Assembly (NCBI GenBank): GCA_014239895.1
Contig: JAAZXZ010000123.1
Coordinates: 1-8,180, forward strand
Source of the DNA: Flavobacteriaceae bacterium
GTDB taxonomy: Bacteria > Bacteroidota > Bacteroidia > Flavobacteriales > Flavobacteriaceae
Length of the DNA stretch: 8,180 bases
Direction of reading: 5' to 3'
The position numbers were made by a program, and so were the translations under genes. How positions within the stretch are numbered: position 1 is the stretch's first letter; each line of letters starts with the position of its first letter. The notes under the pieces are model-generated. The model saw only the letters and a program-made list of their open reading frames with translations. It searched no databases and was not told the origin of the DNA. Shown in pieces: positions 1 to 7,506 of this stretch.

Positions 1-43
1 AGAATTATTTATTTATAAGTCTTTATATTATTAATTTTGTTTT

Positions 44-451
44 ATGATATTTCAAAAAGAAATAATATTAGATCCTTTTTCAAGAGGCTTCCATATTATT
101 ACAAATGATATTATAGACATATTACCTAAAATAACTGGAATTGCCCATATTTTTATTAAACATACCTCAGCAAGTTTAACAATCAATGAAAATGCTGATC
201 CTACGGTTAGAGAAGATTTTGAAACTCATTTTAATAAGATGGTATCAGAAGATGAAACTCATTTTAAACACACAATTGAAGGACCTGATGATATGACTTC
301 ACATATTAAAAGTAGTCTTCTAGGCTCCTCAGTTTCTTTTCCGATTAAAGATGGAAAGCCACTACTTGGAACATGGCAGGGTGTTTTCCTGTGTGAACAC
401 AGAAATCATGCAAAATCTAGAAAATTAGTTGTAACTGTTTATGGAGATTAG
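44..451 (+). CDS. yjbQ: YjbQ/UPF0047-family protein (secondary thiamine-phosphate synthase-type enzyme)
   Basis: The 135-residue product has the full length usual for this single-domain cytosolic family. The family signature is plain: HTSASLTINENADP at residues 40-53, EGPDDMTSHIKSSLLGSS at 79-96, then LLGTWQGVFLCEHR at 107-120. The histidines H40, H62, H74 and H87 and the glutamates near them include the conserved polar pocket residues of the fold. Members such as E. coli YjbQ have been reported to have weak thiamine-phosphate synthase activity, but the physiological reaction of the family is not settled, and no thiamine gene is visible nearby. The ATG at 44 is the first start in frame and puts the N-terminal beta-strand (IFQKEIILD) where the family begins. 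The leader is A/T only, without a Shine-Dalgarno sequence, as is common in Bacteroidota. The stop codon overlaps that of the convergent murF by four bases. Family assignment is firm; function is not. Confidence 0.93.
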   Translation: MIFQKEIILDPFSRGFHIITNDIIDILPKITGIAHIFIKHTSASLTINENADPTVREDFETHFNKMVSEDETHFKHTIEGPDDMTSHIKSSLLGSSVSFPIKDGKPLLGTWQGVFLCEHRNHAKSRKLVVTVYGD

Positions 452-1731
452 CTATTAAGGAAATCTAGAATCTTTTCTAGTTGCATTCCCCTAGATCCTT
501 TTATTAGAATTGTAGAATTTGAGACTTCCTCTAGCTTTACATTATTATGAAGATCTTCTAGATTAGCAAATGCTTTTATTTTTGAGGAAAATTTAGTTTT
601 ATTAAAAAGATCTCCAAGTAAATAAGTTTGATTAAAATTCATCTCTTCAATTGTATTTACAATATCTTGGTGCATCTTATGTGAGTTTTCTCCTAACTCA
701 TACATATCACCTATAAACACAATTTTATTTTTTTCACTTATATTATTAAAATTAGACAAGACTAGTTGCATACTTGTTGGATTAGCATTATAAGCATCTA
801 GAATAATTTTGTTTGATCCTTTCTCTATTATTTGTGATCTATTATTATTGGGAATATAATTTTCAATACCTTCTTTAATACGTGCATTACTAAGATCAAA
901 ATATTTTCCAATACATATTGCTGCAGCTAGATTCTCTACATTATATTCTCCAAAAAGATTACTTTTAATAGTGACATCCTCTACTGAAATAGATATTTGA
1001 GGGTTAACTGTATTTACAGAGTAATTTACATTTGAATTTGTTTTCCCAAACGTGAATTTGTTAGAGTATTCCTTAGTTATTTCTAGTTGCTTATTATCAT
1101 TGCTATTAATAAAGATTAATCTAGATTCTTTCATTAAATAAGCATATAGCTCACTCTTTCCTTTTATTACTCCTTCTAGATTAATAAAACCTTCTAAATG
1201 TGCTTTACCAAAATTGGTAATATATCCATAGTCAGGATCTGCTATATTACATAGTAATTCAATCTCCTTAAGATGATTAGCCCCCATTTCTATTATTGCT
1301 ATTTCAGTTTCAGGCTCTATTGATAATAAAGTTAGTGGAACTCCTATATGATTGTTTAGATTCCCAATAGTTGCAATGGTTTTAAACCCTGATTTCAGAA
1401 CAGATAAAATTAATTCTTTTGATGTAGTTTTTCCGTTACTTCCAGTTAAGCCAATAATTTTTGCCTTAGATTTTTTTCTGTGATAATTTGCAAGTTTTTG
1501 AAGAGTATCTAGACAATCATTAACCAGGATATAGTTATCATTAACGGCATATTCTTTCTGATCTACTATAGCATAATTTGCTCCATTTTCTAGGGCTATT
1601 TCAGCAAACTTATTTCCATTAAAGTTTGGACCTTTAAGACTGAAAAATAGATCATTGTCTTTAATTTTTCTAGAATCTGTACAGACTTTATTAGAATTGA
1701 GGAATATTTGATAAATAGCGCTAATATCCAT
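448..1731 (-). CDS. murF: UDP-N-acetylmuramoyl-tripeptide--D-alanyl-D-alanine ligase (MurF)
   Basis: MurF is the cytosolic ATP-dependent ligase that adds D-Ala-D-Ala to UDP-MurNAc-tripeptide, the last soluble step of peptidoglycan precursor synthesis. The 427 residues show the three Mur-ligase parts. The N-terminal substrate domain has CTDSRKIKDNDLFFSLKG (17-34). The central ATPase has the P-loop GLTGSNGKTT (94-103), GNLNNHIGVPLTL (123-135), IEMGANHLKEIELL (147-160) and ITNFGKAHLEGF (171-182). GKSEL (191-195) holds K192, at the position of the lysine that is carbamylated in Mur ligases. The C-terminal domain has LDAYNANPTSM (311-321), the family hallmark that separates MurF from MurC/D/E, and GDMYELGENS (341-350). 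No key motif is missing. It lies downstream of gldJ on the same strand, with a terminator-like hairpin in the 71-base gap, so expression may depend on read-through or on a promoter buried in that hairpin. Leucine is often encoded by CTA before Asp or Glu, unlike in porU, which makes the gene rich in CTAG. Confidence 0.96.
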   Translation of the reverse strand: MDISAIYQIFLNSNKVCTDSRKIKDNDLFFSLKGPNFNGNKFAEIALENGANYAIVDQKEYAVNDNYILVNDCLDTLQKLANYHRKKSKAKIIGLTGSNGKTTSKELILSVLKSGFKTIATIGNLNNHIGVPLTLLSIEPETEIAIIEMGANHLKEIELLCNIADPDYGYITNFGKAHLEGFINLEGVIKGKSELYAYLMKESRLIFINSNDNKQLEITKEYSNKFTFGKTNSNVNYSVNTVNPQISISVEDVTIKSNLFGEYNVENLAAAICIGKYFDLSNARIKEGIENYIPNNNRSQIIEKGSNKIILDAYNANPTSMQLVLSNFNNISEKNKIVFIGDMYELGENSHKMHQDIVNTIEEMNFNQTYLLGDLFNKTKFSSKIKAFANLEDLHNNVKLEEVSNSTILIKGSRGMQLEKILDFLNS

Positions 1732-1746
1732 GAAATAAAGTTAATA

Positions 1747-1780
1747 AAAAAGCCCTAACCTTTAGGGATTAGGACTTTTT
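1747..1780 (-). terminator. Intrinsic terminator after gldJ, minus-strand transcript
   Basis: An inverted repeat lies 22 bases past the gldJ stop. The arms are 1747-1760 and 1767-1780, around a loop of about six bases. Read on the plus strand the stem has C-A mismatches at 1753/1774 and 1759/1768. On the minus-strand transcript both become G-U wobbles, so the stem is unbroken, its GC-rich core is flanked by A/U pairs, and it ends in a run of six U. This fits a rho-independent terminator for the leftward gldJ transcript. It lies only about 15 bases upstream of the murF start codon, so it may act as an incomplete terminator that reduces rather than abolishes murF transcription. The structure is seen; its activity is inferred. 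Confidence 0.75.
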
Positions 1781-1802
1781 GTTTTGTTTTCAGTTAACTA
1801 GG

Positions 1803-3482
1803 TTAGTTTCTACTTTTTTTCATGTTAAAAGTTTTTGAACCAACTCTTGACATAGCACATCTAAATCCTATAAAATCTGTTGCTTGATCTTGTGGATAAA
1901 ATCTTCTTTGAGCAGGATCCAACCAATACGCTCTATCTTTCCATGAACCTCCTTTATAAACTCTTGCTTGATCGTTTATAAGAGTTGTTTTATTTTCAGA
2001 AGGATCATATTGAAATCCAGGCTTATTTTTATCAGCATCTTGATAACTTGGAGATTTATACATCCCCCTAGTTTCTTCATCTGAACCAGAAGCCCTTTCA
2101 AGTTTTCTGTTTTCTGGATCATAATTTCTTGAAGACAGAAAATCACCATCTCTAAAGTTCACATTATATCCTTGGTTAAACTGTGTTCTATATCTAGTAT
2201 CCTCTTCTTCAAGATCTTCTACTGCAATTTCTCCAGGTAGTCTAGTAGCTACTTCTTTACCATTACTTAGAGTTTTATATTCTATCTCATCAGCTCCAAC
2301 AACTACTGCTTTACCATCAGGACCAATAGAGAATTTTTTATAATCATTTCCTCTGAAATAATTAAAATCATTAAACTCATCATCAACTATTGGTCGATAT
2401 ACATCTGCCACCCATTCAGCAACATTTCCAGCCATATCATATAGTCCAAATTCATTAGCTTGATACGATCTTACTTGATTAGTAATATCTGCTCCATCAT
2501 CAGACCATCCTGCTATACCACCATAATCACCATCACTATTTTTAAAGTTTGCCAATTGATCACCTAAATTCTTTCTTTGTCCTGTTCTTGTATATTGACC
2601 TTGCCATGGATATTTTTTTCTTCCTCTATAGACATTAAAATCACGAACTTCACTAAGAGCTAAAGCAGCATATTCCCATTCAGACTCTGTAGGTAGTCTA
2701 AATTTTGGAGAAATAAATCCAGTTTCTCTAGAAGCAGAGCTAGGAAGTAAAGAATCGGGTCCTCTACTACGTTTACCTCTTAAAACATTAGTATTTCCTC
2801 CATATGTTGAATTAGGAACAAGTATATAGGTATCTGTACTAAAAGTGCTAGTTGATGAAACACTATCAATTTTTGATCCTTTTGTTATATATCCTTCTCT
2901 TTCTAAAATTAACTCTTGGTATCTATCTGATCTCCATTCTGCAAACTCATAAGCTTGAATCCAACTTACCCCTACAACAGGATAATCCCCAAATGCAGGA
3001 TGACGTAAGTAATTATTTACCATATCTTCACTGTATCCAAGCTTGTTTCTCCAAACCAATGTATCAGGAAGAGCATTGTAATAAATTGCCCTGAAATTTT
3101 CATCCTCAGGAGGATAATTCCTTTTTAACCAATCTAGGTATTCCAAATACATAACATTAGTTACCTCAGTTTCATCCATATAGAACGACATAACATGTTG
3201 TTGATTTGGAGTATTATTCCAATCCCTCATAGGATCATCTTGAACTCTACCCTTTGTATAGGTTCCACCTTCAATAAGAACCATGTTTGGAGGAGTATCT
3301 TGACCTTTGAAGTTAGTATTGTATTTAAATCCACCTTTCTTAGAGTTTATTGCCCAACCTGTAGCAGATGATGTATTTTTATTTTTAGATGTAGTAGACT
3401 TATTACAGCTAGTAAAATATACACATAAGACTAGTGTTAGCAATAAGTTTAATATTTTTCTATAATTACTTTTCATATTCAA
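1803..3482 (-). CDS. gldJ: Gliding motility / type IX secretion lipoprotein GldJ
   Basis: GldJ is an inner-face outer-membrane lipoprotein needed in flavobacteria for gliding, for T9SS function and for stability of its paralogue GldK. The 559-residue product opens with a lipoprotein signal: a basic N-terminus, a leucine-rich stretch (11-19) and the lipobox FTSC with acceptor C26. The rest is an FGE-sulfatase (SUMF1-like) fold: NMVLIEGGTY (66-75), DETEVTN (103-109), PVVGVSWIQA (168-177), FRLPTESEWEYAA (261-273), GLYDMAGNVAEWVAD (346-360), KGGSW (510-514) and GFRCAM (539-544). Two long insertions, roughly 195-258 and 361-505, and the divergent pairing with porU favour GldJ over GldK. The positions of the two active-site cysteines of true formylglycine-generating enzymes are D516 and L521 by my hand alignment, so it should be structural, not catalytic. 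The extreme C-terminus (basic, FNMKKSRN) corresponds to the tail reported in F. johnsoniae to matter for gliding more than for secretion. ATGs at codons 1 and 3 are both possible starts; the choice does not affect the lipobox. Confidence 0.93.
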   Translation of the reverse strand: MNMKSNYRKILNLLLTLVLCVYFTSCNKSTTSKNKNTSSATGWAINSKKGGFKYNTNFKGQDTPPNMVLIEGGTYTKGRVQDDPMRDWNNTPNQQHVMSFYMDETEVTNVMYLEYLDWLKRNYPPEDENFRAIYYNALPDTLVWRNKLGYSEDMVNNYLRHPAFGDYPVVGVSWIQAYEFAEWRSDRYQELILEREGYITKGSKIDSVSSTSTFSTDTYILVPNSTYGGNTNVLRGKRSRGPDSLLPSSASRETGFISPKFRLPTESEWEYAALALSEVRDFNVYRGRKKYPWQGQYTRTGQRKNLGDQLANFKNSDGDYGGIAGWSDDGADITNQVRSYQANEFGLYDMAGNVAEWVADVYRPIVDDEFNDFNYFRGNDYKKFSIGPDGKAVVVGADEIEYKTLSNGKEVATRLPGEIAVEDLEEEDTRYRTQFNQGYNVNFRDGDFLSSRNYDPENRKLERASGSDEETRGMYKSPSYQDADKNKPGFQYDPSENKTTLINDQARVYKGGSWKDRAYWLDPAQRRFYPQDQATDFIGFRCAMSRVGSKTFNMKKSRN

Positions 3483-3497
3483 ATTATTTTTTAATAA

Positions 3498-3512
3498 CGT
3501 TTCGAAGAAACG
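3498..3512 (-). repeat. Perfect 6-bp inverted repeat (hairpin) upstream of gldJ
   Basis: CGTTTC and GAAACG are separated by three bases, giving on the minus strand CGTTTCTTCGAAACG, a short hairpin with a UUC loop closed by C-G. It ends 16 bases before the gldJ start codon, inside the presumed gldJ leader. It is the most GC-containing spot in an otherwise A/T-rich stretch. It could be a leader hairpin near the 5' end of the gldJ mRNA or a protein-binding site between the divergent promoters. It has no U-tract on either strand, so it is not a terminator. Confidence 0.5.
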
Positions 3513-3522
3513 AAAAGCCTCG

Positions 3523-3551
3523 CAATATACTAATTTTTAATCAGATATCAA
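3523..3551 (-). promoter_or_regulatory. Candidate gldJ promoter (minus strand)
   Basis: On the minus strand TTG (plus 3549-3551) is followed after exactly 19 bases by TATATTG (plus 3523-3529). This resembles the Bacteroidota sigma-ABfA promoter TTG-N19-TAnnTTTG, although the -7 box is imperfect. Initiation would fall near 3516 and give a leader of about 34 bases that begins with the 3498-3512 hairpin. In DNA this rich in A and T such matches also arise by chance, so this is only a candidate. Confidence 0.3.
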
Positions 3552-3566
3552 TTATTCCTAATTAAT

Positions 3567-3574
3567 TACATTTG
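3567..3574 (+). promoter_or_regulatory. Candidate porU -7 box
   Basis: TACATTTG is an exact match to the Bacteroidota -7 consensus TAnnTTTG, in the divergent gap and pointing toward porU. Initiation near 3581 would leave a leader of about 79 bases before the ATG at 3660. I see no TTG at the expected -33 distance, so only half of the promoter is supported. A second, weaker box, TAATATTG at 3628-3635, would give a leader of about 18 bases. Confidence 0.3.
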
Positions 3575-3659
3575 ACTATATAAAAACGTTAAATTCAGTT
3601 TTTTATTATCAACTTAAATTTTTTAAATAATATTGTTGATCATTAGACGTTTCTCAGAT

Positions 3660-6600
3660 ATGAGATATTTTCTGCTTTTTTTATTTATTGCAATTTCTTC
3701 TATTGGGTTCTCACAATCAAAAGAAATAAATATAAATTGGGATGGTTATAGAGTTTTTTCAACATCTTCTGCTCAGTTTGAAATACCATATTTTAATAAT
3801 CACAATTTTAATTTTACTCCTAGTAAAGGCATATCATTATCTGCTCAGTGGAGTGAAAACATTGAAATTGATCAGAATTCAATTGTAATAGAGAATGTTA
3901 CCTTATCTGATATAACGGTAGAAAATTTAAAACAGTTAGATAGAAATATAATTCCTAAGGAGTTGACTTATGATATTAAAACCTCAATTTCAAGAGGAAA
4001 AATGTATCTTTTTCTAGATTTATTTCCAATAATTAATCAAAATGGAAATTTTAAAAAAGTAAATTCTTTTAGATTTTCTTATAAAAGGGGTATAAGTAAC
4101 AGGTTAAAAAGACAAAGAATCCAAAATTCTGTTCTGAATACTGGTGAGTGGTATAAATTCTATGTAGATAAATCAGGAATTTTTAGGTTGAGTAGAAGTT
4201 TTCTAAGCCAATTAGGACTAAATACAAACAGTATAGATCCCCGAAACATTAAAATATTTGGGAATGGGGGTAATATGTTACCGTTAAGCAATTCAGTGGA
4301 ATACCCAGTGGATCCAATTGAGAATGCAATAAAAGTACATGGCGAAGATGATGGTGTTTTTAATAATAGTGATTATATTTTATTTTATGCCGAGGGACCT
4401 AATGCATACAATTCTGACAGTAATACAAATTTGAATTTATACTCAGATCAAACAGCATATTTTATAAACATTTCTCCATCTCCTGGAAAGAGAATTCTTG
4501 AAAATGTGCAACCCGTAAATACTGCTAACACTATAGTAGACTCATATACAGCATATAAATATCATGAATTAGACGAATATAATATTGCAAAAATTGGAAG
4601 AAGGTGGTTTGGAGATAGATTTGATTTTGAATCAAATCAAACATTTGAATTTACCTTTCCAAATCTAAGAACATCCGAACCAATAAATCTTAGAGTATAT
4701 ACTGCTGCAGTTTCTGAAATTTCTACTTCCATGTCAGTTGAGATAAATAATCAAGAAGTCTCTAATTTAAATTATACATCAATTAATGATCCTATTCTTG
4801 TTTCAGGCGACTATTTTACGGGAGAAATAATGGTTTCAAATTCTAATATATCTGTCGATTTAAACTATAATAATAATGGAAATCCAAGTTCCGTTGCATA
4901 TTTAGACTATATATCCCTAGAAGGTACTTGCGATCTTAATTATAATGGGGATCAATTTATTTTTTATAACAAAAATGTAGTTGATCTCTCAGGTATTGCA
5001 CAATACAATATTACAAATGCAAATTCTATTTCTAATATTTGGGAAATTACAGATTTAAATAATGTATCTGAAATATTTATTGATGGTAGTGAGAGTACAG
5101 CTAGTTTTAAGGCATTATTGGGTGAAGAAAAAAGATATATTGCTTTTAATCAGGAATCGTTTTATGAGCCTATAATAGAAGGAGAAACAAATCTTGAAAA
5201 TCAGAATTTAAAATCAAATATTTTTTTAGATGATCAAAATCAATTTCAGGATTTAGATTATTTAATTATTTGTAGATCAGATATGTTATATGAAGCTGAA
5301 CGTCTTGCACAGATAAATAGGGACTTTAATAACCTAAATGTAAAGGTAGTAACACTAGAAAAAATATATAATGAATTTAGTTCTGGAAACCAGGATATTG
5401 CAGCCATAAGAAATTTTGTAAAATATATTTATTTTAATGCAAGTGATGAAAGTAGACGGATCAAGTATTTGTGTCTTTTTGGTGATGCTTCCTTTGATTA
5501 TAAAGACAGGATCTCTCAAAATACTAATATAGTCCCATCATGGTATTCACTAAATAGCTATAGCTTGGCAAGCTCATATGTTTCAGATGATTTTTTTGGT
5601 ATGATGGATAATAGTGAAGGAATGATGGAAAATTCAGATAAGTTGGATATAGCAGTAGGTAGAATATTAGCAGATTCTCCGCAAAGAGCTACTGACTTAG
5701 TTGATAAAATCAGTTCTTATTATAATGCAAATTCATATGGAGATTGGAGAAATAAATTAATTGTAATTTCTGATGATGTAGATGAACCTTGGGAGAGTAT
5801 AATTCAAGGTACTTCAAATAGTTTAGCAGATTTAATTACTGATAATAAACCTTTTTTTAATGTAAAAAAAATATTATCAGATGCGTATGTGCAAGAATCA
5901 AGTTCTGGAGGAGAAAGATATCCGGAGGTTAACAATGCAATTATAGATGGTATAGAATTGGGTGCGTTGGTAGTTAATTATTTTGGTCATGGGGGTGAAG
6001 ATGGTATTGCAAGAGAAAGAATATTTGATAAAATAGATGCAACTGAGTTATCGAATGAAAATAAATTAAATTGTTTTGTTTCGGTAACATGTGAGTTTAC
6101 AAAATTTGATAATCCTGGAAGAAATACAGCTGGCGAGTTCTTGTACTGGAATAAAAATGGAGGAGCAATAGCTCTTATAACAACTACAAGGCAAATATTT
6201 GTTAGTGTTGGAGTTAATTTTAATCTAACCCTAGAGAATTACCTATTTTCGTTGAATTCTGACAACTATCATACAATGGCTGAGGCATTAAGATTAACAA
6301 AAAATGATCCATCAATTTCTGGTTCTGATCAAAGAAGATTGGTATTTTTTATAGGAGATCCTGCAATGAAATTAGCAATACCTAAGCCCAATATTAGAAT
6401 AACTGAAATTAATGATATTTTAATTAATGAATTTACGGAACCATTACAAGGATTGAGTTCTGTAAAAATTGAAGGCCAGATTGATGATGAATTTGGCAAT
6501 AAAATTGATGACTACCAGGGAGAATTAGTTACTACGGTATTTGATAAGAATATTGATAGATCTACTCTTGGAAATGATGGTACATCTCAGAATGACTCTC

Positions 6601-7490
6601 CAATAATATTGGATTTTACCACATTAGGCGAAGTACTGTTTAGAGGAAGATCATCTATTGAAAATGGAGATTTTAATGTCAATTTTATTGTCCCAAGAGA
6701 TGTTGTAATGGAAGTTGGTAATGGAAAAATGAGTTTTTATTCAAAAAGTAATTCAAATTTAATGGACCAAAATGGATCTAATTTGAATGTTTTAATAGGA
6801 GGAATTAATGAAGATGCGGATGAAGATAACATGGGGCCTGAAATTGAATTATTCATGAATGATGAGGCTTTTATTAGTGGAGGAATAACTAATGAAAATC
6901 CTCATCTTTTGGTCAAATTATTTGATGAAAATGGCATTAATACTTCCAGCGGTATAGGTCATGATATTGTAGCAGTTTTAGATGATGATGTTGCAAATTC
7001 ATTTAGATTGAATGATTATTATGAGGCAAATTTAGATGATTATCAAAACGGAACTATAAATTATCCATTAAGAGATATTTCACCTGGATTGCATACCTTA
7101 AGTTTAAAGGCTTGGGATGTGTATAATAATTCATCAACTTCTGAAATACAGTTTGTAGTCCATGATCAAGATCTGGAATTAGTCATTTCTAATGTTTTAA
7201 ATTACCCTAATCCCTTTATTAATTATACTGAATTTTGGTTTAACCACAATAGTTCTAGTGATTTAAGCGTTAGTATACAGATATTTACTATTTCAGGAAA
7301 ACTTGTAAAAACAATTAATGGATATGTAAACACCTCAAATAGTTCTTCTTTATCTAGGGATTTATCCTGGAATGCAAGAGATGATTTTGGTGATAAAGTT
7401 GCAAAAGGCGTATATATATATAGGTTGACTGTTAGATCTGATCAAATTGGCAAACAGGTTTCAAAAACTGAAAAACTTGTAATACTGTAA
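3660..7490 (+). CDS. porU: Type IX secretion system sortase PorU (C25 family)
   Basis: PorU is the surface-exposed cysteine peptidase of the T9SS attachment complex; it removes the C-terminal sorting domain of cargo and couples the protein to the cell-surface anchor. The 1276-residue product has a signal peptide (1-18, ending GFS before Q19), a long beta-rich N-terminal region (about 20-530) and a gingipain-like C25 domain (about 534-910). The latter holds YLCLFGDASFDYKDR (603-617), VVNYFGHGGEDGI (771-783) with catalytic H777, VSVTCEFTKFD (807-817) with catalytic C811, and LVFFIGDPAMKLAIP (894-908). The His-Cys spacing resembles that of P. gingivalis PorU. Next come Ig-like beta domains with HDIVAVLDD (1101-1109) and AWDVYNNS (1151-1158), then a C-terminal CTD-like domain (about 1174-1276) starting NVLNYPNPF. 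I chose ATG 3660 over an in-frame TTG at 3633 because it starts directly at a standard signal peptide; the TTG would add nine residues. An in-frame TAA at 3624 rules out earlier starts. Intact, no frameshift. porV follows after 34 bases. Confidence 0.94.
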   Translation: MRYFLLFLFIAISSIGFSQSKEININWDGYRVFSTSSAQFEIPYFNNHNFNFTPSKGISLSAQWSENIEIDQNSIVIENVTLSDITVENLKQLDRNIIPKELTYDIKTSISRGKMYLFLDLFPIINQNGNFKKVNSFRFSYKRGISNRLKRQRIQNSVLNTGEWYKFYVDKSGIFRLSRSFLSQLGLNTNSIDPRNIKIFGNGGNMLPLSNSVEYPVDPIENAIKVHGEDDGVFNNSDYILFYAEGPNAYNSDSNTNLNLYSDQTAYFINISPSPGKRILENVQPVNTANTIVDSYTAYKYHELDEYNIAKIGRRWFGDRFDFESNQTFEFTFPNLRTSEPINLRVYTAAVSEISTSMSVEINNQEVSNLNYTSINDPILVSGDYFTGEIMVSNSNISVDLNYNNNGNPSSVAYLDYISLEGTCDLNYNGDQFIFYNKNVVDLSGIAQYNITNANSISNIWEITDLNNVSEIFIDGSESTASFKALLGEEKRYIAFNQESFYEPIIEGETNLENQNLKSNIFLDDQNQFQDLDYLIICRSDMLYEAERLAQINRDFNNLNVKVVTLEKIYNEFSSGNQDIAAIRNFVKYIYFNASDESRRIKYLCLFGDASFDYKDRISQNTNIVPSWYSLNSYSLASSYVSDDFFGMMDNSEGMMENSDKLDIAVGRILADSPQRATDLVDKISSYYNANSYGDWRNKLIVISDDVDEPWESIIQGTSNSLADLITDNKPFFNVKKILSDAYVQESSSGGERYPEVNNAIIDGIELGALVVNYFGHGGEDGIARERIFDKIDATELSNENKLNCFVSVTCEFTKFDNPGRNTAGEFLYWNKNGGAIALITTTRQIFVSVGVNFNLTLENYLFSLNSDNYHTMAEALRLTKNDPSISGSDQRRLVFFIGDPAMKLAIPKPNIRITEINDILINEFTEPLQGLSSVKIEGQIDDEFGNKIDDYQGELVTTVFDKNIDRSTLGNDGTSQNDSPIILDFTTLGEVLFRGRSSIENGDFNVNFIVPRDVVMEVGNGKMSFYSKSNSNLMDQNGSNLNVLIGGINEDADEDNMGPEIELFMNDEAFISGGITNENPHLLVKLFDENGINTSSGIGHDIVAVLDDDVANSFRLNDYYEANLDDYQNGTINYPLRDISPGLHTLSLKAWDVYNNSSTSEIQFVVHDQDLELVISNVLNYPNPFINYTEFWFNHNSSSDLSVSIQIFTISGKLVKTINGYVNTSNSSSLSRDLSWNARDDFGDKVAKGVYIYRLTVRSDQIGKQVSKTEKLVIL

Positions 7491-7506
7491 TATTAAATTA
7501 TATTTG
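7477..7506 (+). promoter_or_regulatory. Candidate internal promoter for porV
   Basis: TTG at 7477-7479 and TATATTTG at 7499-7506 are separated by exactly 19 bases, an exact match to the Bacteroidota promoter form TTG-N19-TAnnTTTG. The -33 box lies in the last codons of porU and the -7 box in the porU-porV gap. Initiation near 7512 would leave a leader of about a dozen bases before the porV ATG at 7525. It would allow porV to be made in excess over porU. It is the best promoter match I found in the window, but it is unproven. Confidence 0.5.

Noticed and set aside
32..39. TAATTTTG, an exact TAnnTTTG box just before the yjbQ-family gene
   Set aside because: Initiation would fall at or after the ATG at 44 and there is no TTG at the -33 distance. 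In this A/T-only stretch it is most likely a chance match.
465..480. Inverted repeat CTAGAA-tctt-TTCTAG near the yjbQ/murF junction
   Set aside because: It is inside the murF coding sequence, has a short A/T-rich stem and no following U-tract on either strand. It is explained by the CTA-rich leucine codons, so it is not called a terminator.
1736..1743. TAACTTTA on the minus strand as a -7 box for murF
   Set aside because: It differs from TAnnTTTG in its last base, has no -33 partner in the hairpin upstream, and would put the transcript start at about the start codon.
2852..3094. 80-codon open frame on the plus strand
   Set aside because: It lies wholly antisense to gldJ, whose frame is firmly supported by family motifs there (PVVGVSWIQA, HPAFGDYP). 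The antisense product has no recognisable domain.
3496..3653. Recurring AACGTT (3496, 3585) and ACGTTTC (3497, 3647) words in the gldJ/porU gap
   Set aside because: Six- and seven-base words, two copies each and unevenly spaced, are too weak to call an operator without comparison to relatives.
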